Program-made: the position numbers and the translations under genes
DNA from: Kryptolebias marmoratus
Lineage: Eukaryota; Chordata; Actinopteri; Cyprinodontiformes; Rivulidae
Assembly: GCF_001649575.2 (NCBI RefSeq)
Contig: NC_051438.1
Coordinates: 5,762,457 to 5,826,456, forward strand
Length of the DNA: 64,000 nt
Reading direction: 5' to 3'
Shown: one piece after another, positions 41,314-51,016 of the stretch
How the letters are laid out: the number at the start of each line of letters is the position of its first letter
Position numbering within the stretch: the first letter of the stretch is position 1
Notes under the pieces: model-generated
Database searches by the model: none
Told to the model about the DNA's origin: nothing
The model's input: only the letters and a program-made list of their open reading frames with translations

Positions 41314-41472
41314 CCGTGAGTGACTGGTGGTCGAGGTTTGGCTCCTAGAGCTTGGCTGGGCCAAGCCCAAAAGAAGGACAGAATGCCACCTCCATGTGGG
41401 CCCACCACCTGCAAGGAATGTTGAGGTTGGATGTGAGATAACCTGGCCAAAGTGGCTGAAGAAGGGCATCAG
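41314..41472 (+). mobile_element. Possible inverted Rex3 5' fragment
   Basis: TTGGCTGGGCCAAGCCC, then CCTCCATGTGGGCCCACCAC, resembles the region ahead of the Rex3 endonuclease, but in sense orientation on the plus strand, opposite to the adjacent minus-strand RT. Recognition is from memory of the family and is tentative. Confidence 0.35.
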
Positions 41473-41955
41473 ACAGGTGTTCTCTAGTGTAGCAGGTGGT
41501 TTATTTACAAAACTGTGAACAAAAAATATTTACAAAAATACAAAAAATTGACTCATAATTTCAGTTGGCAAAATAAACACAACTGAACTTAAACAAACCA
41601 AAATTAACATCACATGCACACTGCTACACTGACCTGATCCCCTCCTCCTGAGCTACTGACTTGTTCTGCTTGTCAAACTTATTTCCAACCAAGATGTTAT
41701 GTCAAATAGTCTGTAACAATGCAAAACATAAACAAAACACGAGACAGTAAAGCAGATGAGCAGATGGTTGAATGGAGCGCGAGGTGCATGGTCCTCGCTT
41801 AGTTACTAGGAGGTGCACAACCACGCGAGGAGACACCGCACGGGACCTTTGCGCAGGGGCGGGGACAGCGTGATTGCGACACTGTTGGTGCGCGCACCCT
41901 TGCGCGGTGAGGTAGATAAAGGTGCGTAAATTGGGGGTGTGGGTGGGAAAAACGT
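41473..41955. other. GC-rich and AT-rich halves, likely hAT interior
   Basis: AT-rich to about 41760, then CpG-rich (41770-41935; GGTGCGCGCACCCTTGCGCG). It leads into a hAT-like terminus at 41960-42048. The opposite end was not found. No coding frame recognised. Confidence 0.35.
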
Positions 41956-41959
41956 GTAT

Positions 41960-42048
41960 AAAAAAAATTACATATTTATAATAAACAAGCGGAGCTTAGC
42001 CTGGTGGCCCGCCAGGCTTAAAATATGCTGGGAGAAACCCTGACATGC
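41960..42048. mobile_element. hAT-like terminus
   Basis: In reverse from 42048: CAGGGTTTCTCCCAGCATAT then TTTAAGCCTGGCGGGCCACC, closely resembling the CAGGGTTTCCCCCAGC start of widespread fish hAT elements. An 8-bp duplication could not be matched. Confidence 0.55.
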
Positions 42049-42074
42049 TCCTTCTAGCACATCTCTCCGAGTTG

Positions 42075-42650
42075 CGTTGATATTAGCTTCCTGCCTCCTC
42101 CATAGGGGACAATGCTCATTATTGCTTGTGGGTCGTCAAGGAATACTGTTGCTGAATAGCAGTGCTGCATTCACATCTTCTAGCAGACTTTCAGAGGGTA
42201 CTTTGTCACTTAGCCTTGTTAAGGGATGCAGGTCATACGTATCTAGCTTAGTATTTGTATTCAGTTTCTAGGGGCTTATCAATGGGCCTCGGTACCCATG
42301 CTCGGATGGTGGAGATGATGATATCTCCCCATTGCCATAGCATCGTTGTTGTATCTTGTCAACTTTTAGGTCTGACTGTTGGAACCCTGGGTTCAAAGTT
42401 GTTTTGTAGTCAGTTTGAATGATGGGTATCTATGTTTTCATAGTCCCCACATCCTTCACATTAGGTCCCTCTCTTGCACATACAGTAGCATTCCAACACT
42501 AAGTGTTCAGTTCACTGCTCTTGTCCATTAATGTCTTGTACCAGTTGCCAATTTCTCATCAAAGAGTTCCGGTTCCCCAACTTTTAACTCGAACCTTGTG
42601 AATCCAAGCGATGTTCGAGCCAGCATGACATAATTTCTATGTATCTCGCT
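42075..42650 (-). pseudogene. Unidentified coding remnant, minus strand
   Basis: I do not recognise this. Reading down from about 42256 gives KLDTYDLHPLTRLSDKVPSE then SLLEDVNAALLFSNSIP, and after a one-base shift DDPQAIMSIVPYGGGRKL. Further upstream on the same strand (42640-42540) is NYVMLARTSLGFTRFELKVG then EPELFDEKLATGTRH. The composition is protein-like and continuous over several tens of residues, suggesting a decayed gene or element ORF. It lies between a hAT terminus and a SINE, so an element-derived gag-like or accessory protein is plausible, but nothing in the sequence settles it. Confidence 0.4.
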
Positions 42651-42699
42651 CATTATGAAACTGAAGTTGCTCGGAGTTTGGCATCAGGAGTCGAACCCC

Positions 42700-42805
42700 A
42701 AACCTCTGAACTTCTCCATTCTGGGTCATGGGGAGATGGTGCCTATCTCCAGCAGTCACTGTGCAAGAGGCAGGGGACACCCCAGACAGGTCGCTGGGGT
42801 ACTAT
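42700..42805 (-). repeat. SINE tail fragment, minus strand
   Basis: GGAGATGGTGCCTATCTCCA, AGTCACTGTGCAAGAGGCAG and GGACACCCCAGACAGGTCGC match the tail of the SINE family at 8.2 kb, on the minus strand. Confidence 0.7.
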
Positions 42806-43230
42806 GCCTGTTGTGGCCGTTTATGTTAAATTTTTGTAAATAATAAGCTTTATAAATTTAGTTGTTCTTTGGGCAATTAGAATATACCTTAGTTAATTTA
42901 GAATCAATATCTGTAATTGTTATTTTTGGAATTGTTTAGATTATTTTGGTAAGTTTTGAACCCTCACATTAATTTAAGTGATTAAAAACACACAGTGGTG
43001 ATGTAGTGGAGAGACCTTTTGTTTGACAAATGTCCGGTCTGAAGATGAGAGGTTTGGTAAAACAATTTTTTGACCACTTTTTTAAAGTTATACAATCGGA
43101 TTAAGTTACCTTTCGTTTAATCACCTGTTACCACCCACAGCCTTTCTTAGAAACTTTTGTTTAGGAACTTAGAAGGCCACGATAACGCTGCTGTACCACC
43201 CCACACATTATTTCATGTGACGTAATCATT
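42806..43230. other. No feature seen
   Basis: AT-rich sequence ahead of the discoidin remnant; no repeat recognised. Confidence 0.35.
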
Positions 43231-43251
43231 ACACCAACTCCCAGCCAACAG

Positions 43252-43509
43252 GACCAATGCTCTGAATGGCTGCAGGTGGACCTGCTGTCTCCTAAGAAGA
43301 TAACAGGAATCATCACACAGGGGGGAAAGACTTTGGCTCCATTCAGTTTGTTACAGCTTTCAAAGCTGCCCTCTGTGATAATGGGAAGCCCTGAACTATA
43401 GTTAAGGATGAGACCACCAGAAAAGACAGGATCTTCCAAAGTAACAACGACAACAATGTTCACATGAAGAACATTTCCGAGACCCCACTGTACAGCACAT
43501 TTACAGATA
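43252..43509 (+). pseudogene. Discoidin (F5/8 type C) domain fragment, broken
   Basis: Starting just after a CAG at 43249-43251 the plus strand reads DQCSEWLQVDLLSPKKITGI ITQG, the core strand of the coagulation factor V/VIII type C fold. After a one-base loss near 43320-43332 the next frame continues DFGSIQFVTAFKAALCDNGK, then a stop (43392-43394) where family members have Trp, then TIVKDETTRKDRIFQSNNDN and HMKNISETPLYSTF. These blocks follow the family order WLQVDL - TGIITQG - F-V-FK---S-DG - W - IF-GN-DN---KN - PP-Y-RF. The domain's N-terminus and last 25 or so residues are missing. EDIL3, MFGE8 or other discoidin proteins are possible sources. Secreted or surface phospholipid/matrix-binding proteins usually carry this domain. 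No neighbouring exon was found. Confidence 0.75.
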
Positions 43510-43727
43510 AAAAATTTTTTTCACACTGACCTGAAATCAGAATAAAATAAAGTAACAAAAAATGTCTTAAAAACATTCTCACTCTCTCATTATTCTGGCA
43601 TTTAGCAAATAGAAATAATTTTGAAAAGTCCTAACTCACCTGAAATGGGAAAAGTTTATTCTGATTTCACGTCAGACAGTGTGAAAAAATACATGTTTGT
43701 TTTTATATAGTGTATGTAAATGTCTGG

Positions 43728-43730
<3 letters not shown>

Positions 43731-43760
<30 letters not shown>
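43731..43760. repeat. (TA)n microsatellite at gypsy 5' edge
   Basis: About 15 TA units run directly into the TGTCACAG start of the LTR. A second A/TA run lies at the element's broken 3' end (48477-48501). Confidence 0.95.
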
Positions 43761-43764
<4 letters not shown>

Positions 43765-44384
43765 ACAGCTCCATCTGTTCCTGCCACGCCTCTTGCCACA
43801 GCCACGTAACTTTCCACAGTCCCACAGTTCAAGCCACGCCCATGTTGCCATGCCCACGTAATCAGCTTCATCTGTTTCACCTGTTCATGTCACCATAAAT
43901 ACCCACAGCTCCCAGATCACAGTGCCAGATTATTGAAAGCCTTACCGCAAGTAAATGTCCAGCGTACCTCTCATGTTCATGCCTGATCTTGACCCTTGCC
44001 TGTTTTCTGACCATCGTCTCCTGCCTGCTCCTTGCCTGATACTGCTCTGGATTCTGACCTCCCGTTACCGACCTTGCTTCACTCATCTGGACCTCGCCTT
44101 TTGGATTCTCCCTGTCTGGTTTTGGCTTCGGAACTCTGACCTACCGGTAACGACCTCACGCCTGGACCTGGATTATTCCTCTCGCCTCAGCCCCTCTCAG
44201 ACCAGCCGGTCTGCATCACAGAACCAAGTAAGAGTGGACTTACCAGTTCCGGTCCCGACTCTATTCGATCACGTGAGTGAGACGATCAAAGACTTTGAGT
44301 CTGCTTACAACCTTCAGGCAATAAAATCCTTAAAACTTCGTTGTGTGGTTGTGAGTCTGAGTTCTGCCAAGCCTCGCCTTGTCA
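43761..44384 (+). mobile_element. 5' LTR of a Ty3/gypsy chromovirus
   Basis: Begins TGTCACAGCTCC; contains CCACGCCC repeats, a CATAAATACCC TATA-like box (43892-43902) and CAATAAAATCC (44319-44329) near its end. The end is placed tentatively at TGTCA (44380-44384). The expected primer-binding site is not visible because foreign sequence follows. Confidence 0.8.
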
Positions 44385-44451
44385 GATCCACCCAAATCAG
44401 ATGTGGTCTGAAGCGATTCTCAAGGCCCATCTGCCTCTGCTTCATTCTCAC

Positions 44452-44588
44452 CCAAGGCAGGCTGCTCCTGCAGCTGAACTCCCACGAGGCAATGTAGGTG
44501 GGGCAGGTGTAGCGGTCCAGCACGATGTAGGCCGACTCGGGGTCAGCCACGAAGTTAAACTCCCCGCACACTGTGGTGTTACCCCTGG
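44452..44588 (-). pseudogene. Nucleoside hydrolase-like exon (IUNH family)
   Basis: On the minus strand a 137-bp stretch lies between a GTGTGTGCAG acceptor (44598-44589) and a GTGAGA donor (44451-44446). It encodes 45 codons in one frame, GNTTVCGEFNFVADPESAYI, VLDRYTCPTYIASWEFS and SSLPW. EFNF-DPE-A-IVL followed by a W-E-...SLPW segment is characteristic of inosine-uridine preferring nucleoside hydrolases, which cleave ribonucleosides to base and ribose; this block covers the region just after the aEFN substrate-contact motif. The exon phase (2 nt + 45 codons) fits exactly. No other exon is visible. It sits between a gypsy LTR and gag next to a single-N gap, so it may be a misplaced contig piece rather than a resident gene. 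Confidence 0.75.
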
Positions 44589-44651
44589 CTGCACACACAC
44601 ACACACACACACACGAGCTGTTAATCCTTGCAGCGAAGGAACAACCACATG

Positions 44652-44652
44652 N
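44652..44652. other. Single-base N, likely contig join
   Basis: A lone N separates the nucleoside-hydrolase-bearing stretch from mid-gag sequence. The gag N-terminus that should precede it is absent. Confidence 0.8.
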
Positions 44653-45321
44653 ATTCATTTTCAGTTACAACCCTCGTCATTCCCTTCTGAAAGAGCCAAG
44701 GTTGCTTACGTGGTGTCATTGTTATCAGGCAAGGCTAAGCTTTGGGGCACAGCAGCTTGGCAAAGGGACGCTTTGTTTTGTTATAATTATAAAAACTTTG
44801 CCACAGAACTTCGTAGGGTGTTCAGCCCGATCACACCCGAGCGTGAGGCAGCTCGTAGGTTGTTTTCTTTGAAGCAGGGTAGAGGGAGCGTCACCGACTA
44901 TGTTATTGAGTTCCACACACTGGCTGCTGATAGTCTCTGGAACGAACCAGCATTAATAGACGCATTTTTTCTGGGGCTTAATGAGGAGATTAAGGACGAG
45001 TTGGCTACTCGGGATCGTCCTGTTGGCTTAAGAGAGTTAGAGGAGCTGGCGACCCGTATTGACATCCGGCTAACTGAACGTAAGCAGGAGAAGAGATGTA
45101 ACTTGTCTTCCAGGAGCCGGACCATGGATTTCAGGCCATCCAGTTTCCAGGAGACCAGTACCCCTACCGGAGTAACTACTACGGAGGAACCCATGCAGAT
45201 CGGACGAACCAAGTTATCAGTGGAGGAACGTTCACGACGACAGGCTGGAAACCTCTGTTTTTACTGTGGAGCCAAGGGACACGCTGTGAGAAATTGTCCG
45301 GTAAAAGACCAGGCTCAGTAG
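44653..45321 (+). CDS. gag: Gag polyprotein of Ty3/gypsy chromovirus, N-terminus missing
   Basis: Encodes the structural protein that packages element RNA. The frame begins inside the capsid-like region (SERAKVAYVVSLLSGKAKLW, ALFCYNYKNFATELRRVF, EREAARRLFSLKQG, VTDYVIEFHTLAADSLWNEP, LIDAFFLGLNEEIKDEL) and ends with a CCHC zinc knuckle, CFYCGAKGHAVRNC, at 45255-45296, then a TAG at 45319-45321. It is uninterrupted over 220 codons. The first roughly 100 residues of a normal gag are absent at the N (44652). Pol overlaps in the -1 frame (45294-45321). Context: 5' LTR upstream, pol downstream. Confidence 0.9.
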   Translation: MHFQLQPSSFPSERAKVAYVVSLLSGKAKLWGTAAWQRDALFCYNYKNFATELRRVFSPITPEREAARRLFSLKQGRGSVTDYVIEFHTLAADSLWNEPALIDAFFLGLNEEIKDELATRDRPVGLRELEELATRIDIRLTERKQEKRCNLSSRSRTMDFRPSSFQETSTPTGVTTTEEPMQIGRTKLSVEERSRRQAGNLCFYCGAKGHAVRNCPVKDQAQ

Positions 45322-48300
45322 GATCCAGGAGAGTCCTGCTGAGCCCAGTAAGTAGAAACAATTTCTCCTCCATGTTTATTCTGCCCGCTGACCTATCTGT
45401 TCGGGGAATTAAAACCTCTACCAAGGTTTTCATTGACTCCGGAGCGGACTCTGAGTTTATCGACCTGACTTTTGCTAAGAGTCTAGGTATTGAGATAATT
45501 CCTTCACCTAGCGACCACAGAATTACGGCTCTGGATGGACATATTTTGGCTCAGGACAATTGCGAGACCAGGCCTGTTCAAATGTCAATTTGCGGAAATC
45601 ACCATGAGTCAATCAAGTTTTTTGTGATTCATTCCCCTGATCTCCCTATCATTCTAGGAGCTACCTGGCTGAAAAAGCACAATCCCCAGATAGACTGGAC
45701 ACAACGGGAGATTACAGGATGGGCAGAGTCTTGTTCAGCGTCTTGTCTATTGGAGGCCGCCGTGGAGTCAAAACCAGTCAACAACAAACCTGAGAGTTTT
45801 CCAGACATCGCCAAGGTACCCCCGGAATATCTGGACCTTAAGGAGGTATTCAACAAGACAAAGGCCACCTCGTTACCTCCACACCGGCCTTATGACTGTC
45901 CTATTGACCTCCTTCCAGGTGCAGTTCCACCCCGTGGTTGCCTGTTTTCATTGTCTCGCCCAGAACATGAGGCTATGACCAAGTACATTAATGAGAGTCT
46001 TTAGGCAGGGATTATTAGACCATCTGTGTCTCCAGCAGGAGCAGGGGGGTTTTTTGTAAGCAAAAAGGACGGGTCCCTAAGACCATGTATCGACTATAGA
46101 GGGTTAAACAACATCACTATTAAAAACAAGTGCCCGTTACCGCTCATGTCATCCGCATTCGACCTTATTCAAGGGGCTAAGGTATTTACTAAATTAGATC
46201 TACGTAACGCCTATCATCTAGTTCGCATCAGAGAAGGCGATGAATGGAAAACAGCATTTAACACACCTTCTGGACATTACGAGTACCTAGTAATGCCTTT
46301 TGGACTCACCAACGCTCCCGCAGTTTTTCAGTCACTAGTCAATGACATTTTAAGGGACATGATCATGTTTGTTTACCTTGATGACATTCTCATTTTTTCG
46401 CAAGATCTTAAGACACATAGGGATCATGTCAGGAAAGTTCTGCTTAGACTTCTTCAAAATAAGTTGTTTGTTAAGGCGGAAAAGTGTGAGTTCCACCAGT
46501 CATCTACCTCGTTCTTAGGATTTAATATTTCCCCTGATCAGGTATCTATGGACCAGTCTAAGGTTACCGCTATAAGAGAATGGCCAGTTCCCTCCGATAG
46601 AAGTTTACAACGTTTCTTAGGGTTTGCAAATTTCTATCGGAAGTTTATCAAGGGATTTAGCCAGGTTGCAGCACCTCTCCACGCACTCACCTCCATCAAG
46701 TCCCAGTTTCTATGGAATCAGCAGGCTCAGCTAGCATTCAACAAATTAAGAGATCGCTTCACTCAGGCTCCCATTCTGCATTCTCCCGATGTAAACAAAC
46801 CTTTCATCGTAGAGGTGGATGCTTCAAGTTCAGGGGTGGGTGCTGTACTAAGCCAGGTCTTGGAGGACAAACAGCTCCACCCCTGTGCTTACTTTTCCAA
46901 GAGATTATCTCCCGCAGAGCAAAATTATGATGTCGGTGAGAGAGAGTTGTTGGCCGTTAAATTGGCCTTGGAAGAGTGGAGGCATTGGCTGGAGGGAGCT
47001 CAAGAGCCATTCGTTATATGGACAGACCACAAGAATCTCGAGTACCTGAAGACGGCCAAAAGACTCAGCGCTCGTCAAGCCAGGTGGGCTCTGTTCTTTT
47101 CAAGGTTCAACTTTCATCTCACCTACAGGCCTGGCGAGAAAAATGTGAAGGCAGATGCACTTTCCAGGATTTACGAGAAGGAACATTCGGAGGAGAAGGA
47201 CAACTCGGAGGAGTTCATCCTACCCCAGGTGGTACGTCTGTCTATCACCAGACTGGAGGAGGATCTTCGCCAGGCACTTCGGGAACATCCATCTCCCTCA
47301 ACCTGTCCCTCTAATCGCATGTTTGTTCCTTCTGAGTTGAGAACAAGAGTATTAACGTTCTGTCATAATTCTAGGATTTTTTGCCACCCAGGTATCACCA
47401 AGACCTTGTCTGTGGTTAAGTCTCAGTTTTGGTGGGATTCTCTGAATAAGGACGTCCGGGAGTTTGTGTCCGCATGTCCCCAATGTGCTCAGGCCAAGGT
47501 ATCCCGTCGTCGTCCAGTGGGCTTGCTTCGCCCACTTCCCATCCCTTCTCGTCCTTGGTCCCATATTGCAATGGACTTCATTACTGGGTTACCCGCTTCC
47601 TCAGGTTACACTGTTATTCTAACAATCATAGACCGCTTTTCGAAGATGGTGCATTTGGTGCCGCTTAACAAACTCCCGTCATCCAAGGAACTGGCCGGGA
47701 TTATGGCCAGAGAGGTTTTCAGGCTCCACGGTCTACCTAAGGATATTGTTTCAGACCGTGGGCCTCAGTTTATTTCTAAGTTCTGGAGGGAGTTTTGTAA
47801 CTTGTTGGACATCTCTATCAGTCTGTCCTCAGGTTTTCATCCCCAAACAGACGGACAGACGGAGCGGGCCAACCAGGAAGTCGAGACCAAGCTACGCCTG
47901 CTCTGCTCCACCGAACCTGCTAACTGGTCAAACAACTTACCTTGGGTGGAGCATTCCATGAACTGTCTTCCTTCTGCTGCTACAGGTCTCTCCCCATTCT
48001 ACACAGTTTTTGGATACCAGCCCCCGATCTTCACGATCCAGGAGAGAGAGGCTGGGGTTCCTTCGGCGTTTGCTGCAGCTCACAGGTGTCGTCNNNNNNN
48101 NNNNNNNNNNNNNNNNNNNNNNNNNNNNNNNNNNNNNNNNNNNNNNNNNNNNNNNNNNNNNNNNNNNNNNNNNNNNNNNNNNNNNNNNNNNNTGTCCACA
48201 AAGGATCTTCCTCTCAAGGTGGATTCTCGCAAGCTCGCACCCAGGTTCATCGGTCCGTTCCCCATCACCAAAGTCATAAACCCAGTCGCCGTAAGACTTC

Positions 48301-48475
48301 AGCTACCCAAGAGGACCAGGTTCCATCCCACGTTTCATGTATCCAAGATCAAACCTCACCTAACATCTGGACTCAGTCCCTCCTCCGGACCCCCTCCACC
48401 CGCCCGGTTCATCGATGGCGGTCCCGCCTACACCAAATCCACTATCTGGTCGACTGGGAGGGATTGTGGAACTCA
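45294..48475 (+). pseudogene. pol: Pol polyprotein of Ty3/gypsy chromovirus, interrupted
   Basis: Encodes, in order: aspartic protease (FIDSGADSEFI; Asp codon at 45435), reverse transcriptase ([19 protein letters not shown]; catalytic YLDD at 46374-46385), RNase H ([25 protein letters not shown]), integrase with an H-C-C zinc-binding region (CHPG...CPQCAQ), a DDE core ([22 protein letters not shown]), a GPF-I-KV and HVSKIKPH segment, and a partial chromodomain (IHYLVDWEG). The frame is open except for a TAG at 46002-46004 between protease and RT, a 99-N gap at 48094-48192 and a frame change before the chromodomain near 48412. It is -1 relative to gag. Integration of double-stranded DNA copies is its role. 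The chromodomain, which directs such elements to chromatin marks, is truncated and there is no 3' LTR. Confidence 0.93.
48094..48192. other. Assembly gap (99 N)
   Basis: Within the C-terminal part of integrase, between the core and the GPF segment. Confidence 1.
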
Positions 48476-48476
48476 A

Positions 48477-48501
48477 AAAAAAAAAATATATATATATATA
48501 T
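48477..48501. repeat. A-run plus (TA)n at gypsy 3' break
   Basis: Poly-A then TA units directly after the truncated chromodomain; a TG run follows at 48524-48533. Confidence 0.93.
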
Positions 48502-48534
48502 GTGTACATACAAATATGCATATTTGTGTGTGTC

Positions 48535-49640
48535 TTAGTACAGCCTGTAATTTTAGTCAGAGTAGATGGTTGTAAGTTCTAAGCACCCTCTGTGGAGCTG
48601 GTTAGTGATGAACACACACACACACACACACACATCATTAATGACTAATAGGTTTTCTGAAATTTAGCTCATTAATTAATAACAAGAGGTACACAATAAA
48701 CCCACATTCACACTGTCATCCAACACACACACACCTACCACCCCTTCCAATCTCCAATTATTAATTAGTGAAAGTGAAATCTATGAATTACTTGCTCCAT
48801 TATGTACTTTAGTAGCTTCAATTTGCATTGTGGCCTGTTTCTCCCTGGCCACCAGATTAAAGTGGCTATTTGAAATCAATTTCTCTAATAACAGATCTTA
48901 ACGAGCTCATCAATTAAGGCTTCGTTAATGGCTTGTTACCATCCGCTTTGTGTATGTGTGTAAATAAGTGTGTGTGGCCATGTCTTCCTGCGTTACGAAG
49001 CTGATACACCCCATACATACATCACTGTGATTGGTCTGAAAAGGCGGGTCTGCAAGTTATTGATAGGAGGTGACATGATGGGGGTTGGGGGGGCGGGCTA
49101 ACTTTCTGTTAACCTAACTGGAACCTTAAAGAGTACTGACACACACAGACTGATTTGGGCAGAGGGTGGAGGCGTGCCCTGGTCTTCAGGAACTTATTTG
49201 AAAGAGTCTTTATTTAAATGAATGTTATAATAGTTCACAGCATTGAGGCACTGATTTCAATAAGTTAGGATGCTCACTGGGGCATTTTCCATGCTAGGAA
49301 CACCATTAGGACTCCTCATAGACACACACACATACTCAGTTATGAGCCTGTGACCCCCACTCTGACCCTTCTATTCTCTGAAAGCCGCATAGTCACACCC
49401 TTTCTGAATATAAGTGTTATATATGCATGAGTTAACCTAACTCCTCACAGTAATGAGCAGTTTAGTCATTTAACCTCTGCTGCTGCGGGTCTTTTCTTTA
49501 AGCACTAATGAAAGAGGCTGCAGCTTGCACTCCCTTTAGATACTGAGGCCAGGCTGAGCTATTGCTCTGCTGGAGCAGATTAAATTAGATCAACAAAGCC
49601 AACAAGAAGCGTGTGCCACCAGCACATCTGTTTTCATAGG
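48535..49640. other. Candidate conserved noncoding region
   Basis: Unique DNA with a CA run at 48611-48634 and the AT-rich homeodomain-like words CCAATTATTAATTAGTG (48754-48770), ATCAATTAAGGC (48910-48921) and GCAGATTAAATTAGATC (49575-49591). G-run at 49081-49096. No coding frame. Possible regulatory DNA by inference. Confidence 0.3.
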
Positions 49641-51010
49641 ATGCTTCTGGCAAGCCTGTGTAGCCAGAATCTCTTCTGCTTACATAACCTAGTCATTACT
49701 AGGGCCAAAGTGTAAGATGTACACCTATCCCTGTGATCATCTGCTGAAAAGGTTATTAAATGACAAAAAAAAAATTGTAAGTAGAAAACACAGGTTTTGG
49801 GAGAATCTTAGACGAGGCAAAATATTTTTGTCTGTATTTTGATATGTTCAAAATGTGGATGTTCTCACCACCTAGAGGTACAGCATGGGCATGGACGGCT
49901 GGTATAGGTGGGCTAGTAGGGCCAAGCCCTCCCTGGTGTTTACAATAAAAATGTTAAAATACCTATTGCCTATTTTGGCTTCCCAAAAGATAAAAACCTT
50001 CCTTAGATTTGGATCCATAAATTCCAAAGTGGGAATTACTATTGTGGGATCTAAAGGCAGTTCTTACACCGAAATAAATGAGTGCCACTCTCTCTCTCCT
50101 CAGTGCCAGAACACGGGGGACTCTTTAATTGTCACATCTTATCGCCATCACAAAATCCACAAGAATCCCGAAGTATCTTTGAAACTGGGCGTATTTAAAC
50201 AGATGAAATGTACTGGTGTCTATTACATATTTCTGACCAGTTCGTGATTGGTCAGAAGTTTACATAACTCCTACGACACTGAGTCTGGCTCAACTCATCC
50301 TCAAAATAGACCCAGTGTGTTTCCTGTGTTCCAGGAAACGTCTTGTTATCACAACCACTGTTCTGTGAAGTTCTGGCAAAAATAACAGGACATTCTTGAT
50401 ATTTGAACAGAGCTCCTCTTCCATATTTGGTGAACTCTGCAACAGCTCTGCACTCTCCTCCACACTATCAGAATGCAGGTTCGGATCACTTCAAAGAGAA
50501 GCACTGCTCTGACCCTTGTTAATGCGGTGGACTGGCTTCATGGCAAAAAACAGGACCTTTTACCAGCAGCAGTCGCAACAACTTTTACTTTTAAAAGAAA
50601 GGCAAATGGAGAGGAGGACATCTCCACAAGGAAGGAGACGAGAAACAGGAAGTTTTACTTTAAACATGACGTAAACGCACGCTGTCATTAAAAGGTCTGA
50701 GCTGCTTTCAGGCAGACAGCCTGAGATCAGTTTGTGATTCAGAGTAGTTTGTTATTGATGGAAAAATATAAACAATCCATGTGTGATTAAACAACTGTCA
50801 TAGTCTGAAACTGCTATTGATTAGTTTACTCTGGTGTGATCTACTTGCAAGCGAGCTCACATTTCTTATGAGTTAGCATCTGGTTAGCATTGCGTTAGCT
50901 TTGAGTTAGCAATGTTAGCTCTCTCCTGCCGTCTTTATGTTGATTTGCAGTTTTGTGTGCTGATTTCATGACAATGATTTGGGGGTAATCGGTTCTCACT
51001 GTTCTACGTT
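49641..51010. other. Unclassified sequence
   Basis: ORFs at 49885-50247 and 50473-50691 lack recognised domains. The text at 49881-49945 (GTGGGCTAGTAGGGCCAAGC) resembles a hAT end such as that at 7398 but no partner terminus was found. It may be the body of the element that also carries the acidic fragment at 51.0-51.2 kb. Confidence 0.3.
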
Positions 51011-51016
51011 CCTAAG

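Noticed and set aside
43161..43463. 100-codon minus-strand ORF
   Set aside because: It is the antisense shadow of the discoidin remnant, whose motifs are on the plus strand.
43955..44497. 180-codon plus-strand ORF
   Set aside because: Runs over the gypsy 5' LTR and into the foreign insert; LTRs do not normally code and no motif is present.
49881..50250. Possible hAT element starting near 49881
   Set aside because: Only one end-like sequence was found, with no inverted partner or 8-bp duplication.
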